Below are positions 54,020 to 62,689 of a stretch of 64,000 nt of DNA, in pieces. The first letter of the stretch is position 1; every line of letters starts with the position of its first letter. Under the pieces are notes generated by a model. It worked only from the letters and a program-made list of their open reading frames with translations. It searched no databases and was not told the origin of the DNA. This DNA comes from Actinomycetota bacterium (GTDB taxonomy: Bacteria; Actinomycetota; Acidimicrobiia; IMCC26256; PALSA-555). A program made the translations under genes and the position numbers. The stretch is from positions 169,983 through 233,982 of the forward strand of contig VGBR01000004.1 in the NCBI GenBank assembly GCA_016870355.1, written 5' to 3'.

Positions 54020-55587
54020 CCACGACCGAAGTGCCAGCAACCTTGGGCTTCTGGGGCATCGCCCAGGGTCGGCCCGACCACCTCGCGATCGTCGATCCCG
54101 ACGAGCAGCACGTGCTCGCCGGTGACCTGCTGGCGTCGTGCAACCAGATCGTGCATGGCTTGCGCGCCATGGGACTCCAGCCCGGCGATGCGGTAGCGAT
54201 GCTCCTGCCGAACTCTGTCGAGGTGTTCGAGCTGTACCTCGCACTGGGCCAAGCCGGCTTCTACCTCGTGCCGATCAACTGGCACCTCGTCGGCCCGGAG
54301 ATCGCCTACATCCTGGACGACTCCGAAGCGAAGGTGTTCGTCGCGCACAGCCGCTTCGCGAAGGACGCGCAGGCTGCCGCCGACGAGATCAACTTCCCCG
54401 CCGAAGGTCGCTTCGCGGTCGGTGGCGACATCCCCGGCTTCCGTCCCTATGAAGACCTGAAGGCGGGACAGCCGACGTCGATGCCTGACGACCGTCAAGC
54501 GGGACTGGTCATGAACTACACGTCGGGCACGACCGGGCGGCCGAAGGGGGTGCGTCGCCCACTGCCGGGGAGCGATCCCGAGACCGCCGGCAACTACTTC
54601 GGCGGGATGCTCTTCATGTTCGGGCTTCAGCCGTTCGACGACAACGTGCACATCGTCGGTTCGCCGCTGTACCACACCGCAGTGCTCGTGTTCTCCGGCT
54701 CCGCGATCCACATCGGGCACACGCTCGTGATCATGGACAAGTGGACGCCAGAGCAGATGCTCCACTTCATCGATGAGTACAACGTCACCAACACGCACAT
54801 GGTGCCGACGCAGTTCGTGCGCCTGCTGGGTGTGCCCGAAGACGAGCGGAAGAAGTACGACGTGTCGTCGTTGCGTTCGATGGTGCACGCTGCCGCGCCG
54901 TGCCCGCCTGAAGTGAAGCGTCAGATGATCGAGTGGTGGGGTCCGGTGATCGACGAGTACTACGCGGCGAGCGAGGGCGGCGGGACGATGGTGAGGGCTG
55001 CCGAGTGGCTCGAACATCCCGGCACCGTCGGGCAGGCGTGGCCGATCTCTGAGATCGCGATCCTCGACGACGATGGCAACGAGCTCCCCGCCGGCGAGAT
55101 CGGCACCGTCTACATGCACATGCAGACGGGGAACTTCGAGTACTTCAAAGACAAGGACAAGACCGACAAGAGCCGGCACGGCAAGTTCTTCACCGTCGGT
55201 GACGCTGGCTACCTCGACAAGGACGGCTGGCTGTTCCTGTCGGACCGCAAGATCGACATGATCATCTCGGGTGGGGCGAACATCTATCCCGCAGAGATCG
55301 AGAGCGAGCTGATCATGCACCCGAAGGTTGCCGACGTCGCGATCTTCGGGATCCCCCACGAGGACTGGGGTGAAGAGGTCAAGGCCGTCGTCGAGCCCAT
55401 CGAGGGCGTCGACGCCGGTCCTGAGCTCGAGGCCGAGATCCTCGAGTGGTGCCGTGAGCGGCTCGCCAAGTTCAAGACGCCGCGCTCGATCGACTTCACG
55501 ACCGAGATGCCGCGCGATCCCAATGGCAAGCTCTACAAGCGCAAGCTCCGCGATCCCTACTGGGAAGGCCGCGAGCGAGCGATCTGA
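54016..55587 (+). CDS. Acyl-CoA synthetase (second ligase of the operon)
   Basis: 523 aa from GTG 54016, with AAAGGA 6 nt upstream. It has MNYTSGTTGRPKGV (standard TSG), the YYAASEGGG segment, LSDRKIDMIISGGANIYPAEIE and the terminal Lys in DPNGKLYKRKL. It belongs to the general FadD/CaiC class and is clearly different from FadD19. It activates a carboxylic acid of unknown identity. A weak hairpin (CTCTTCAGTTGTCAAAGAG) lies about 70 nt past the stop, before the convergent HNH gene. Confidence 0.88.
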   Translation: MTTTEVPATLGFWGIAQGRPDHLAIVDPDEQHVLAGDLLASCNQIVHGLRAMGLQPGDAVAMLLPNSVEVFELYLALGQAGFYLVPINWHLVGPEIAYILDDSEAKVFVAHSRFAKDAQAAADEINFPAEGRFAVGGDIPGFRPYEDLKAGQPTSMPDDRQAGLVMNYTSGTTGRPKGVRRPLPGSDPETAGNYFGGMLFMFGLQPFDDNVHIVGSPLYHTAVLVFSGSAIHIGHTLVIMDKWTPEQMLHFIDEYNVTNTHMVPTQFVRLLGVPEDERKKYDVSSLRSMVHAAAPCPPEVKRQMIEWWGPVIDEYYAASEGGGTMVRAAEWLEHPGTVGQAWPISEIAILDDDGNELPAGEIGTVYMHMQTGNFEYFKDKDKTDKSRHGKFFTVGDAGYLDKDGWLFLSDRKIDMIISGGANIYPAEIESELIMHPKVADVAIFGIPHEDWGEEVKAVVEPIEGVDAGPELEAEILEWCRERLAKFKTPRSIDFTTEMPRDPNGKLYKRKLRDPYWEGRERAI

Positions 55588-55709
55588 GCCGCCGCCGCGC
55601 GCGACCGATCCCGTGCCAGCCCGCGAAGGGGCAGGGCATCGGCCGCGCGTCATTCCTCTTCAGTTGTCAAAGAGCGGTTGGGGAAGTGACCGCGTCGGGC
55701 GCGTGCCGG

Positions 55710-56885
55710 TCAGGGATCGGGCCCGTCGCGCGGACAGTCGTTGCGGTGGATCCGTTCGAGATCGCCGGGTAGGTCGGGATCCCCGATCAGCCGCCACGAC
55801 CCGTGCGGTTCATACTCGTGGTGGCAGGGCACGCACACGCCAACCAGCTTCTTCGGGTCGTGGTTGCCGCCGGAGCTGCGCGGGTCCATGTGGTGGATCT
55901 CGCGTGCTTGGCGCTCGCACCCAGGTGTGCGGCACTCCCGATCGCGCGCCAACACGAAGCGGCGGACCTCAGCCGGGATGCTCTCCTGGTCGATGTCGCT
56001 GCTCGGCACGAGGCCGCCCAAGTCGTCGACCACCTGACGCGTGGTGCGCGGCGGCGTGTCGGCGAGGAACTCAGCGAGCCGCCGCTTCGCGACCGCCATG
56101 CCATTCGCCTCGAGTGCATCGGGCTCGTCGGCGCGCACCTGCATCATCACGAGGGGCTTGAAGTTCCCCTTGGTGGCGGGGTCGGCGTCGGCGTAGTTGC
56201 GCACGAGGTCCATGAACGCGTCCGCCATCCGGTGGGCGCGGGTGTCCCACGGCTGGCCGGGCGCGGGCTTCATGCGGTCGATCATCCGCTCGAGCACCGC
56301 TTCGGCAAGGACGCCGTCGATGTCGGGGAGGTCGCCCCGGAACGACACCATGCCCTCCGCGGGCCGGCGCCAGATCGAGAACCGGCGAGCCTCGATCCGC
56401 GCGTCGGATGTCGCTGTGCTCACTGGGCGCGAACGGCGCGCAAGGCGACCGAGCTCCGACGGTGAGCACCGGGCACCGCGCTCCGCCCACTCCTTGTCGG
56501 TGTCGGGTGTGGCGAGCTCGACGATCGGCTCGAGCTGGTCCCACGTGAGATCGCCCGCGTGGGCAGCAGCTGCGATCGCCGGCTGCTGCTCCAAGGCACG
56601 TCCGACTTCCAGCAACGATCGAGCAGTCCGGGCCGACAACGCTGCGTCGTGCTCCTCGAGTGCGGCGCGCTCGTCGAGCACCTTGGTGATCGCCACCTCT
56701 TCGAGGCGCCATCGCTGCTGCTCGCCTCGGGCTTCGCCACGGAGCTTGCGCAGCACATCGGTCGGGTGGCAGCGCAGGTCGTCGAGGCGCGCCGAGAAGT
56801 CGTACGGCCCTTCGCTGGCACTCGGGTCGGCGGTGAGCACTGCGTCGTGCATGCCCTCACTCAACCATGGGGGTGTGACAGTCAT
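55710..56885 (-). CDS. DUF222/13E12-type HNH endonuclease protein
   Basis: 391 aa. The first 260 residues are the helical DUF222 region (SARTARSLLEVGRALEQQPAIAAAAHAGDLTWDQLEPIV is typical). The C-terminus holds an HNH nuclease domain, with two CxxC-type zinc pairs (CRTPGC and CVPCH) and HHMDPRSSGG. This is the actinobacterial 13E12-repeat family, often multicopy and near recombination sites. It stands alone between catabolic operons, next to a remnant of an LLM gene, consistent with insertion. Confidence 0.88.
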   Translation of the reverse strand: MTVTPPWLSEGMHDAVLTADPSASEGPYDFSARLDDLRCHPTDVLRKLRGEARGEQQRWRLEEVAITKVLDERAALEEHDAALSARTARSLLEVGRALEQQPAIAAAAHAGDLTWDQLEPIVELATPDTDKEWAERGARCSPSELGRLARRSRPVSTATSDARIEARRFSIWRRPAEGMVSFRGDLPDIDGVLAEAVLERMIDRMKPAPGQPWDTRAHRMADAFMDLVRNYADADPATKGNFKPLVMMQVRADEPDALEANGMAVAKRRLAEFLADTPPRTTRQVVDDLGGLVPSSDIDQESIPAEVRRFVLARDRECRTPGCERQAREIHHMDPRSSGGNHDPKKLVGVCVPCHHEYEPHGSWRLIGDPDLPGDLERIHRNDCPRDGPDP

Positions 56886-56932
56886 CCGCAGCGCGCTGAC
56901 CTGCGGGAACGCGCGATCGCGAGGGTCGGGCG

Positions 56933-57001
56933 TCAGCCGAAGGTGGTGGTGAGGAGCGCTCCCAGCGTGAAGCTCGCCAACTGGAGCCCGAAGCGCGTCA
57001 T
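56933..57001 (-). pseudogene. Possible N-terminal remnant of an LLM oxidoreductase gene
   Basis: An ATG overlapping the phosphatase stop (ATGA) opens a 22-codon frame beginning MTRFGLQLASFTLG, the usual first residues of LLM-class proteins, and stopping after 22 residues. No continuation is seen before the HNH gene starts at 56885. This looks like a truncated gene; it could also be a chance microORF. Confidence 0.4.
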
Positions 57002-57771
57002 TGCTGCGCTTCGAGCAGCGTGTCGCGCAGCGTCTGCACCACGTCGTCCTCGACTCCGATCGCAGCTGCGTAGCCGGCCCAGCTGTCGTACCGCGCGTGC
57101 ATACCCTCGATGAGGCCTTCCATGCTCGCGGCGTGCGCGCCGAGCAGGTCCTCGGGCACGTTCTTCCAGATCTCCGCCCGTTCGGCGGCCCCCTCTTCGG
57201 GGAGCTCGGCGCGGCCGCGTTCGTGGATCTTCTCGACCACTTCGTGCGTGAGCGCGTAGTCGGCGACGATGTCGAGGTCGCTCACTCCGAGCAGTCCGAG
57301 CAACACCGCCGAGAACACACCGGTGCGGTCCTTGCCGGCCATGCAGTAGTAGACGGCAGGCAGTGAGTCCGATTCGACGAGTGTGCGGAGCGCCGCTGCG
57401 TAGGCGCTCGCCCCCGACTCCATCATCAGCAGGTAGATCTCGCCGACGGTCTCCAGCGGCTTCCAGTCGGGCGGCCGCACGACGTGCAGCACCTTGTCGA
57501 CGGTCGGCACGTGGACGTGCTTGATGTCGAGGTTGCCCAGGTGACCGATGCCGATGCGGTCGAGCTCGTCGTGGGCGCGGAAGTCCAGCGCCGTCTTGAT
57601 CCCGATCTTGGCGAGCCGAGGCCCGTCGGCCTCGGTCAGGTGGTGCAGCGAGTCGCTGCGAAACACTCGGCCCCACCGCACGTGGCGGCCGTCGGCGCCG
57701 GTGTACCCACCGACGTCACGGAAGTTGAGCGGTCCTTCGAGCGCGACGCGCCGGTCACTCACGGGCATCAC
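56998..57771 (-). CDS. Tyrosine/lipid phosphatase (PtpB-like)
   Basis: 257 aa. The signature is YYCMAGKDRTG with nucleophile Cys143 and the P-loop Arg, and LNFRDVGGY and GRVFRSDSLHHLTEAD near the N-terminus are typical of the PtpB/Y_phosphatase3 family. The AGKDR P-loop (Lys, Asp) also fits phosphoinositide-type phosphatases. The start is GTG 57771 or ATG 57768. It is 9 nt downstream of the ferredoxin gene in the operon SnoaL-crotonase-ferredoxin-phosphatase. Confidence 0.9.
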   Translation of the reverse strand: MMPVSDRRVALEGPLNFRDVGGYTGADGRHVRWGRVFRSDSLHHLTEADGPRLAKIGIKTALDFRAHDELDRIGIGHLGNLDIKHVHVPTVDKVLHVVRPPDWKPLETVGEIYLLMMESGASAYAAALRTLVESDSLPAVYYCMAGKDRTGVFSAVLLGLLGVSDLDIVADYALTHEVVEKIHERGRAELPEEGAAERAEIWKNVPEDLLGAHAASMEGLIEGMHARYDSWAGYAAAIGVEDDVVQTLRDTLLEAQQ

Positions 57772-57780
57772 GCAGGACGA

Positions 57781-57981
57781 TCAGTCTTCGGCGATGGAGA
57801 TGGCCTGCTTGGGGCACTGGCGCACGGCCTGCTCCACCTTCGGGCGCAGGTCGTCGGGCGGGTCCTCATCGAGGATGTAGAGGAAGTCGTCGTCTCGCAC
57901 CTCGAAGACCTCAGGCGCGATCCCCATGCAGATCGCATTGCTCTCGCACAGGTCGAAGTCGACCACGACCTTCCACGCCAT
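57781..57981 (-). CDS. [3Fe-4S]-type ferredoxin (P450 partner type)
   Basis: 66 aa. Three Cys ligands are visible: Cys12, Cys18 (CESNAIC, C-x5-C) and Cys56 followed by Pro. The middle Cys of a 4Fe-4S set is replaced by Asn15, as in actinobacterial ferredoxins that feed P450s. GGGGAGG lies about 10 nt before ATG 57981; an in-frame upstream ATG at 58023 is less likely. The P450s at 48014 and 62690 are the obvious clients, though they are in other operons. Confidence 0.88.
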   Translation of the reverse strand: MAWKVVVDFDLCESNAICMGIAPEVFEVRDDDFLYILDEDPPDDLRPKVEQAVRQCPKQAISIAED

Positions 57982-58051
57982 CCCGTTCGCCTCCCCGGAG
58001 GTCTCCTGCAGGTTCGGGCCCACCCTACCTACTCAGGCCTGATCCCTCGCA

Positions 58052-58846
58052 CTACTCCTTGGACAGATTGGTGAAGTCGGGCTCCCGCTTCTCCAGGAAC
58101 GCGGCGATCGCTTCTCGGTTCGCGGGTGCGCCGGTGAGCGACTTGAAGACCTCTTCTTCACGCATCCTGGCGGCGTGCGCCGCGTCCTGGCGCGTCGCCA
58201 GCAGCAGGCGCTTGGTCTCCACGAGTGACGCGATCGGCATCCGTGCGATCGCGCGCGCAACCTCGAGCGCCTCCGCGACCAGCTGCTCGGGCTCACACAG
58301 GCGCCACACGAGCCCACACTCGGCGGCTTCGCGCGCGTCCATCCAGTCGGCGGTGAAGAACACGTGCGCGGCGGCCTGACGACCCATCACCGCGGGCAGG
58401 TTGAACGTGCTCCCCGCTTCCGGGACCACGCCAAGCGACGCGAACGGCAGCCGGAATCGCGCGGAGGTGCTCGCGAGCACCAGATCGCAGTACGGGAGCA
58501 TCGTGGTGCCCAGACCCACGGCGACGCCGTTGACCGCGGCGACGAGCGGCTTGGGGAACACCTCGAGTGCTCCGATGAACCGTTGGAAGCCATGTGGAGC
58601 CCGCTCGCCTGCCGTCTCAGCGCGCGTGGCCGGATCACTGAGTCGACCCATCTCCGCGAGGTCTTGTCCGGCCGAGTAGGCGCTCCCCTCCCCGGTGAGC
58701 ACGACCACGGCGATGTCGTCGCGCTGGTCGGCTTCGCCGAGTGCGTCGGCGACCGCAAGGTACAGATCGGCGTTGAACGCGTTGCGCGCTTCAGGCCGGT
58801 CAAAGGTGATCAGCCGCACCCGGTCGGCATCGTCGACCTTGATCAC
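58052..58846 (-). CDS. Enoyl-CoA hydratase/isomerase family protein
   Basis: A 264-aa crotonase fold. The oxyanion-hole elements are YSAGQDL and GVAVGLGTTML, and the catalytic Glu is in VVPEAGST. The first catalytic Glu of true hydratases is missing in the GTTMLPYCD helix, as in delta3,delta2-enoyl-CoA isomerases. It overlaps the SnoaL-like gene by ATGA. It acts on unsaturated acyl-CoA in beta-oxidation; isomerase is more likely than hydratase. Confidence 0.88.
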   Translation of the reverse strand: MIKVDDADRVRLITFDRPEARNAFNADLYLAVADALGEADQRDDIAVVVLTGEGSAYSAGQDLAEMGRLSDPATRAETAGERAPHGFQRFIGALEVFPKPLVAAVNGVAVGLGTTMLPYCDLVLASTSARFRLPFASLGVVPEAGSTFNLPAVMGRQAAAHVFFTADWMDAREAAECGLVWRLCEPEQLVAEALEVARAIARMPIASLVETKRLLLATRQDAAHAARMREEEVFKSLTGAPANREAIAAFLEKREPDFTNLSKE

Positions 58847-59301
58847 TCGGACACGGCCTCGAACGGGTTCGTCGTGAGGTGGCGACTGAGGTCCCCGAAG
58901 AGATCACACAGGTAGACGCGCTCGGTCAGGCGCCACTCGCCATCCACCTTTGCGAACGTGTCGTGATAGCGGCCGGCGATGATCGCCTGAAGCGGGAAGT
59001 CGTCGACCTGCTGGAAGACCGTGAAGTACGACCGTGCCGTCGCGATGCCAGCGTCCTCGTCGGCGTCGATCACCAGGTTCGTCGTCACGTGCTTGGTGCG
59101 CGGCGTTCCGTCGTCGTAGCGCCGCACCATCTGCATCTTCTCGATCACGTGCGCCGAGCCCGTCTCGCCCGGGTCGTCGTAGCCGCCACCGCGGTACCGA
59201 GCGTGCGCGAAGAGCTCGGCAACACCCTCGAAGTCGCCAGCATCGAGCCGCTGCGCGTACCCGTACACGATGTGCTCGATCGCATTCCTGGCATCGCTCA
59301 C
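58843..59301 (-). CDS. SnoaL/NTF2-like protein
   Basis: 152 aa with the cone-shaped NTF2 fold: an N-terminal helix (IEHIVYGYAQRLDAGDFEGVAELF), and a strand-rich C-terminal half with TKHVTTNLVIDADEDAGIATARSYFTVFQ and GRYHDTFAKVDGEWRLTERV. Members isomerise or hydrate steroid-like ketones, or are non-catalytic. The GTG 59301 start has TAGCCT 8 nt upstream, inside the tandem repeat. It is the first gene of a four-gene operon. Confidence 0.85.
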   Translation of the reverse strand: MSDARNAIEHIVYGYAQRLDAGDFEGVAELFAHARYRGGGYDDPGETGSAHVIEKMQMVRRYDDGTPRTKHVTTNLVIDADEDAGIATARSYFTVFQQVDDFPLQAIIAGRYHDTFAKVDGEWRLTERVYLCDLFGDLSRHLTTNPFEAVSE

Positions 59302-59308
59302 GGTCGCC

Positions 59309-59556
59309 GAGGCTACCGACCGCGCCGCAGGTAGCCGGGGCCCGAGCGGCCCGGCGCGCAGCGCCGAGAGCGGACGAGGCGAGGCTACCGACCGCGCCGC
59401 AGGTACCCCGCGGCGCAGGTAGCCGGGGCCCGAGCGGCCCGGCGCGCAGCGCCGAGAGCGGACGAGGCGAGGCTACCGACCGCGCCGCAGGTACCCCGCG
59501 GCGCAGGTAGCCGGGGCCCGAGCGGCCCGGCGCGCAGCGCCGAGAGCGGACGAGGC
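59309..59556. repeat. Tandem repeat array (72 + 88 + 88 nt) in a divergent promoter
   Basis: Three direct copies start at 59309, 59381 and 59469, each running from GAGGCTACCGACCGCG to GCGGACGAGGC. The first copy lacks a 16-nt segment (TACCCCGCGGCGCAGG) present in the others. Each copy carries AGGCTA, which is the minus-strand -10 TAGCCT of the SnoaL gene in copy 1. The array fills the whole region between 59301 and the VOC gene. Confidence 0.9.
59310..59315 (-). promoter_or_regulatory. -10 box of the SnoaL-like operon
   Basis: TAGCCT on the minus strand, 8 nt before GTG 59301. It lies at the first bases of repeat copy 1. Confidence 0.5.
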
Positions 59557-59558
59557 GT

Positions 59559-59564
59559 TACCGT
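59559..59564 (+). promoter_or_regulatory. -10 box of the VOC gene
   Basis: TACCGT lies 8 nt before ATG 59573, immediately after the tandem array. Confidence 0.5.
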
Positions 59565-59572
59565 CCGGTCCC

Positions 59573-60481
59573 ATGGCGATCGGCGTGTCGAGGGTGTTCC
59601 ACCTCAACGTGAACTGCTCCAACTTGGAGAGGTCGCTGAACTTCTACCGCGACCTGCTCGGCCTCCAGACGGTCGTGCGCACGACACCCGCGGAGCCGCA
59701 GCCGGGCGGAGCGTTCGGGCTCGAGAGCACGCAGTGGGATGCCTGGATCCTCGCCGACAGTCGCGGCCTGGACGGCGTCGCGATCGACCTCTTGGAGTGG
59801 CAGGTCCCACCGCCCACTGGGAAGCCATACGCGAAGGCGAACGAGCTCGGTTTCGCGCGCATCGGCATCACCACCACCGACATCGATGCCGCGTACGAGC
59901 GGCTGATCGATGCTGGCGTCGACTGCTACGGCGCGCCGCACGACGTCGGCGTCGAGGGCGTGCCGGCGATGAAGGCATTCGTGTGCGAGGACCCAGACGG
60001 CACACTCATCGAGCTGATGTCGGGGCCGACTGATCGAGTGGGCGTGGCGATCGTCAACGTGTCCGACTTCGAACGTTCAATCGACTTCTACGAGCGCGTG
60101 CTCGGCTTCAAGACGCTCGCCCGGTTCGGTTCCGGCGAACGAGACGGTGAAGGTCTACGGCTCGGGCCAAAGGTCGACTGGGAGATGGCATACCTCGATG
60201 ACCCACGCGGCGAGTTCGCGTTCGCCGTCGATCTCGTGCACTGGAACACGCCGAAGGCCAAGGGCACGCCCTACGACTCGGCGAACCACCTCGGGATCTA
60301 CCGGATGGCGTTCCAGACCGACGACATCGACGCGGCCTACGGCGCACTCCGCGCCGAAGGCATCACGTGCGTGTCACCGCCCGCGACCCTGTCGATGGGA
60401 CCGGGGATCCCCGACCTGCGCGCACTGCTCTTCCCCGACCCCGACGGCACGATGCTCGAGCTCATCGAAGTCCCCTCCTGA
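59573..60481 (+). CDS. Two-domain VOC (glyoxalase/bleomycin resistance) protein
   Basis: 302 aa with two vicinal-oxygen-chelate domains: residues 1-150 (HLNVNCSNLERSLNFYRDLLGLQ to EDPDGTLIELM) and 155-302 (AIVNVSDFERSIDFYERVLGFKTL to PDPDGTMLELIE). Metal ligands are His at the start and Glu at the end of domain 1; in domain 2 the first His is replaced (IVNV). Extradiol dioxygenases and lactoylglutathione lyases share this fold. Two-domain forms of this length resemble ring-cleavage dioxygenases, but that cannot be settled here. Confidence 0.87.
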   Translation: MAIGVSRVFHLNVNCSNLERSLNFYRDLLGLQTVVRTTPAEPQPGGAFGLESTQWDAWILADSRGLDGVAIDLLEWQVPPPTGKPYAKANELGFARIGITTTDIDAAYERLIDAGVDCYGAPHDVGVEGVPAMKAFVCEDPDGTLIELMSGPTDRVGVAIVNVSDFERSIDFYERVLGFKTLARFGSGERDGEGLRLGPKVDWEMAYLDDPRGEFAFAVDLVHWNTPKAKGTPYDSANHLGIYRMAFQTDDIDAAYGALRAEGITCVSPPATLSMGPGIPDLRALLFPDPDGTMLELIEVPS

Positions 60482-60507
60482 GGCCCCCCGGGTGAGCCCT
60501 GAAGTCG

Positions 60508-60813
60508 TCAGGCCTTGGCGACCTTGACCGGCGTGCAGAAGTCGAGGTCGACCGACTCGACGAAGGCACCGAGCGCGCCGGCGAGGCCTGCGAACGGTTC
60601 GCTCTTGGAGTGCTCGTCGAGCGCAGCTTGATCCAGGTAGATCTCGGTCATGTAGAAGACGTTGGGATCCTTGGTGGACCGGTGCAGCACGTAGTGCTGC
60701 GTACCATCCTCGTGCTCGGCGATGTGCTCGAACAGGTCGTCGAACGCGGCCGGGAACTCATCACCGGTCCCGTCCTTCACGACGAGCTTGGCGACGGCGG
60801 ACACCTTGGACAT
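60508..60813 (-). CDS. Antibiotic-biosynthesis-monooxygenase (ABM) domain protein
   Basis: 101 aa, a ferredoxin-like ABM fold: VSAVAKLVVKDGTGDEFPAAFDDLFEHI, then GTQHYVLHRSTKDPNVFYMTEIYLDQAALDEHSKSEPF, which is the family hallmark. AAGGAG lies 9 nt before ATG 60813. It is 22 nt downstream of the amidohydrolase and probably in its operon. Members are dimeric cofactor-free monooxygenases or quinone-metabolism enzymes; the function here is unknown. Confidence 0.88.
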   Translation of the reverse strand: MSKVSAVAKLVVKDGTGDEFPAAFDDLFEHIAEHEDGTQHYVLHRSTKDPNVFYMTEIYLDQAALDEHSKSEPFAGLAGALGAFVESVDLDFCTPVKVAKA

Positions 60814-60835
60814 CAGCTGGTCTCCTTCTCGAGAG

Positions 60836-62551
60836 CTACCGGGATCCCCGGACGAGTCTTCCGGGACGAACGCCCGTGTCGACGCCGTCACGGCGGACGA
60901 CCTCGCCAGCGACGATCGTGGCCTTGTAGCCGTCGGCCTGCTGGAGCAAGCGACGCGCGCCACCGGGTAGGTCATAGACCATCTCCGGTCGGTGCAGCAC
61001 GAGCCTCGCGTGGTCGATGACGTTGACGTCGGCGCGCTTGCCCGCGGCGAGGACGCCACGGTCGCCGAACCCGTAGAGCGATGCGGTGTCGCTCGTCATC
61101 TTGCGGATGACGAGCTCGACCGGCAGCTTCTCCCCACGCGACCGGTCACGCGCCCAGTGCGTGAGCATGTAGGTCTCGATGCTCGCGTCGCAGATCGCGC
61201 CGACGTGTGCGCCGCCGTCTCCCAGACCCAGCGCGGTCGCGGGATGCATCACCATCTCGCGGATCGGATCCTGGGTGAAGTTGCTGTAGCCGAGCAGCGG
61301 CCGGAGCAGGAGCTCACGACCGTCGTTCTCGAGCAGCAGGTCGTACAGGTACTCCGACGGATCGATGCCGGCGCGTTCGGCGAGCGACGCCAAGCTCTGG
61401 TCCGGTGCTGGTTCGTAGTCGGGCGGCTCACCGAGCTTGAAGATGCGGTCGAGACCCATGCCGATGAACGCCATCCGGTCGTCGGCATCCGGGCTCTCGG
61501 CGAGGATCCGCGCGCGTCGCTGCGGATCGCGCATCGCCGCGACCTTCTCGTCGAGCGGGAGCGCATCGATCTCGGCGTAGCTCGGCCGTTGCCGCAGCGG
61601 ATGGAACGTCTGGAGCCCGAGCAGCAGCCCCAGCGGACGACCCGCAACCTGCGGCCGGATCGGCACACCCTCGTCGTAGACCTCGGTCGCGAGGTCAAGC
61701 ATCTTCTTCCACTGGTCAGGATCGAAGTCGTGCTGGAGCAGCGCGAACGTGACCGGACGTCCGGTCTCGGCCGCGAGACGCCGCATCCAATCCATCTCCT
61801 TCTCGGACGCGGCCAGGTCCTCACCCATCACACCAGCGGGCGCGAGCTCGAACACTCCGGTCCCGGCGTCGGCGAGGGCCATGCCCATCGCGAACAGCTC
61901 GTCCTCGGCCGCGTACGTGCCGGGCACAGGCTCTCCGTCGATCGCGCGGTGCGCGATCGTGCGTGACGTCGACACCCCGAGCGCGCCGGCCTCGATCCCC
62001 TCGCGCACGATCTGCGCCATCTGCTCGATGTCCTCGGGCGTTGCCGGCTCGTTGCGCGCGCCGCGCTCCCCCATCACGTAGCCGCGCACGGCACCGTGGG
62101 GAACCTGCGTCGCGATGTCGACGGAGAGCTCCAGCGTGTCGAGGTAGTCGAGGAACTCGGGGAAGGTCTCCCAACCCCACTTGATGCCGGCTGACAGTGC
62201 AGCACCAGGAATGTCCTCGACGCCTTCCATCAGCCCGATGAGCCACTCGTGCTTGTCTGGGCGCGCCGGCGCGAAACCGACCCCGCAGTTCCCCATCACG
62301 ACGGTCGTGACGCCGTGCCAGGTGGACGGGGTGAGCATCGGGTCCCAGGTGACCTGACCGTCATAGTGGGTGTGCACGTCGACGAAGCCCGGGGAGACGA
62401 GCATCCCCGCCGCGTCGATCTCCTGCTCACCCTGGGCATCGACCTTCCCGACGACGGTGATCTTCGCGTCGTCGATCGCGACGTCACCGGACGTCGGTGC
62501 GGCGCCGGTCCCGTCGACGAGCGTCCCACCGCGAATCACGAGATCGTGCAT
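60836..62551 (-). CDS. N-acyl-D-amino-acid deacylase-type amidohydrolase (second copy)
   Basis: 571 aa, a paralogue of the protein at 1466. [11 protein letters not shown] at the start, HTH at residues 60-62 ([11 protein letters not shown]), [10 protein letters not shown], and the late [12 protein letters not shown] (Asp). The end, [25 protein letters not shown], is also shared. The start at 62551 is set by homology; a perfect 7-1-7 palindrome (GAAGAGG-T-CCTCTTC, 62553-62567) lies directly before it, where the ribosome would bind. An ABM-domain gene follows. The substrate is unknown. Confidence 0.88.
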   Translation of the reverse strand: MHDLVIRGGTLVDGTGAAPTSGDVAIDDAKITVVGKVDAQGEQEIDAAGMLVSPGFVDVHTHYDGQVTWDPMLTPSTWHGVTTVVMGNCGVGFAPARPDKHEWLIGLMEGVEDIPGAALSAGIKWGWETFPEFLDYLDTLELSVDIATQVPHGAVRGYVMGERGARNEPATPEDIEQMAQIVREGIEAGALGVSTSRTIAHRAIDGEPVPGTYAAEDELFAMGMALADAGTGVFELAPAGVMGEDLAASEKEMDWMRRLAAETGRPVTFALLQHDFDPDQWKKMLDLATEVYDEGVPIRPQVAGRPLGLLLGLQTFHPLRQRPSYAEIDALPLDEKVAAMRDPQRRARILAESPDADDRMAFIGMGLDRIFKLGEPPDYEPAPDQSLASLAERAGIDPSEYLYDLLLENDGRELLLRPLLGYSNFTQDPIREMVMHPATALGLGDGGAHVGAICDASIETYMLTHWARDRSRGEKLPVELVIRKMTSDTASLYGFGDRGVLAAGKRADVNVIDHARLVLHRPEMVYDLPGGARRLLQQADGYKATIVAGEVVRRDGVDTGVRPGRLVRGSR

Positions 62552-62582
62552 AGAAGAGGTCCTCTTCACCGGCTCGCTCGCT

Positions 62583-62604
62583 GCGGGTCGGGATACCCGC
62601 CCGC
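62583..62604 (-). repeat. Palindromic intergenic element, copy 5
   Basis: GCGGGTCGGG-ATA-CCCGCCCGC, missing one base from one arm. It is flanked by GCTCGCTCG and oriented towards the amidohydrolase start 32 nt away. Confidence 0.75.
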
Positions 62605-62643
62605 GGCCGCTCGCTCCCCATCTGGCTTGCGTCGAGCGCGAAT

Positions 62644-62657
62644 CGTAACGTGTTCCA
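62644..62657. promoter_or_regulatory. KstR-like operator (one mismatch) upstream of the second P450
   Basis: CGTAACGTGTTCCA matches TNNAACNNGTTNNA except for the first base. It is 32 nt before GTG 62690, and the downstream flank (GTCCTGCCG) also resembles the flank of the site at 3218. Confidence 0.5.
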
Positions 62658-62689
62658 GTCCTGCCGCCGAGACCCTCTGGAGGCGCAGC

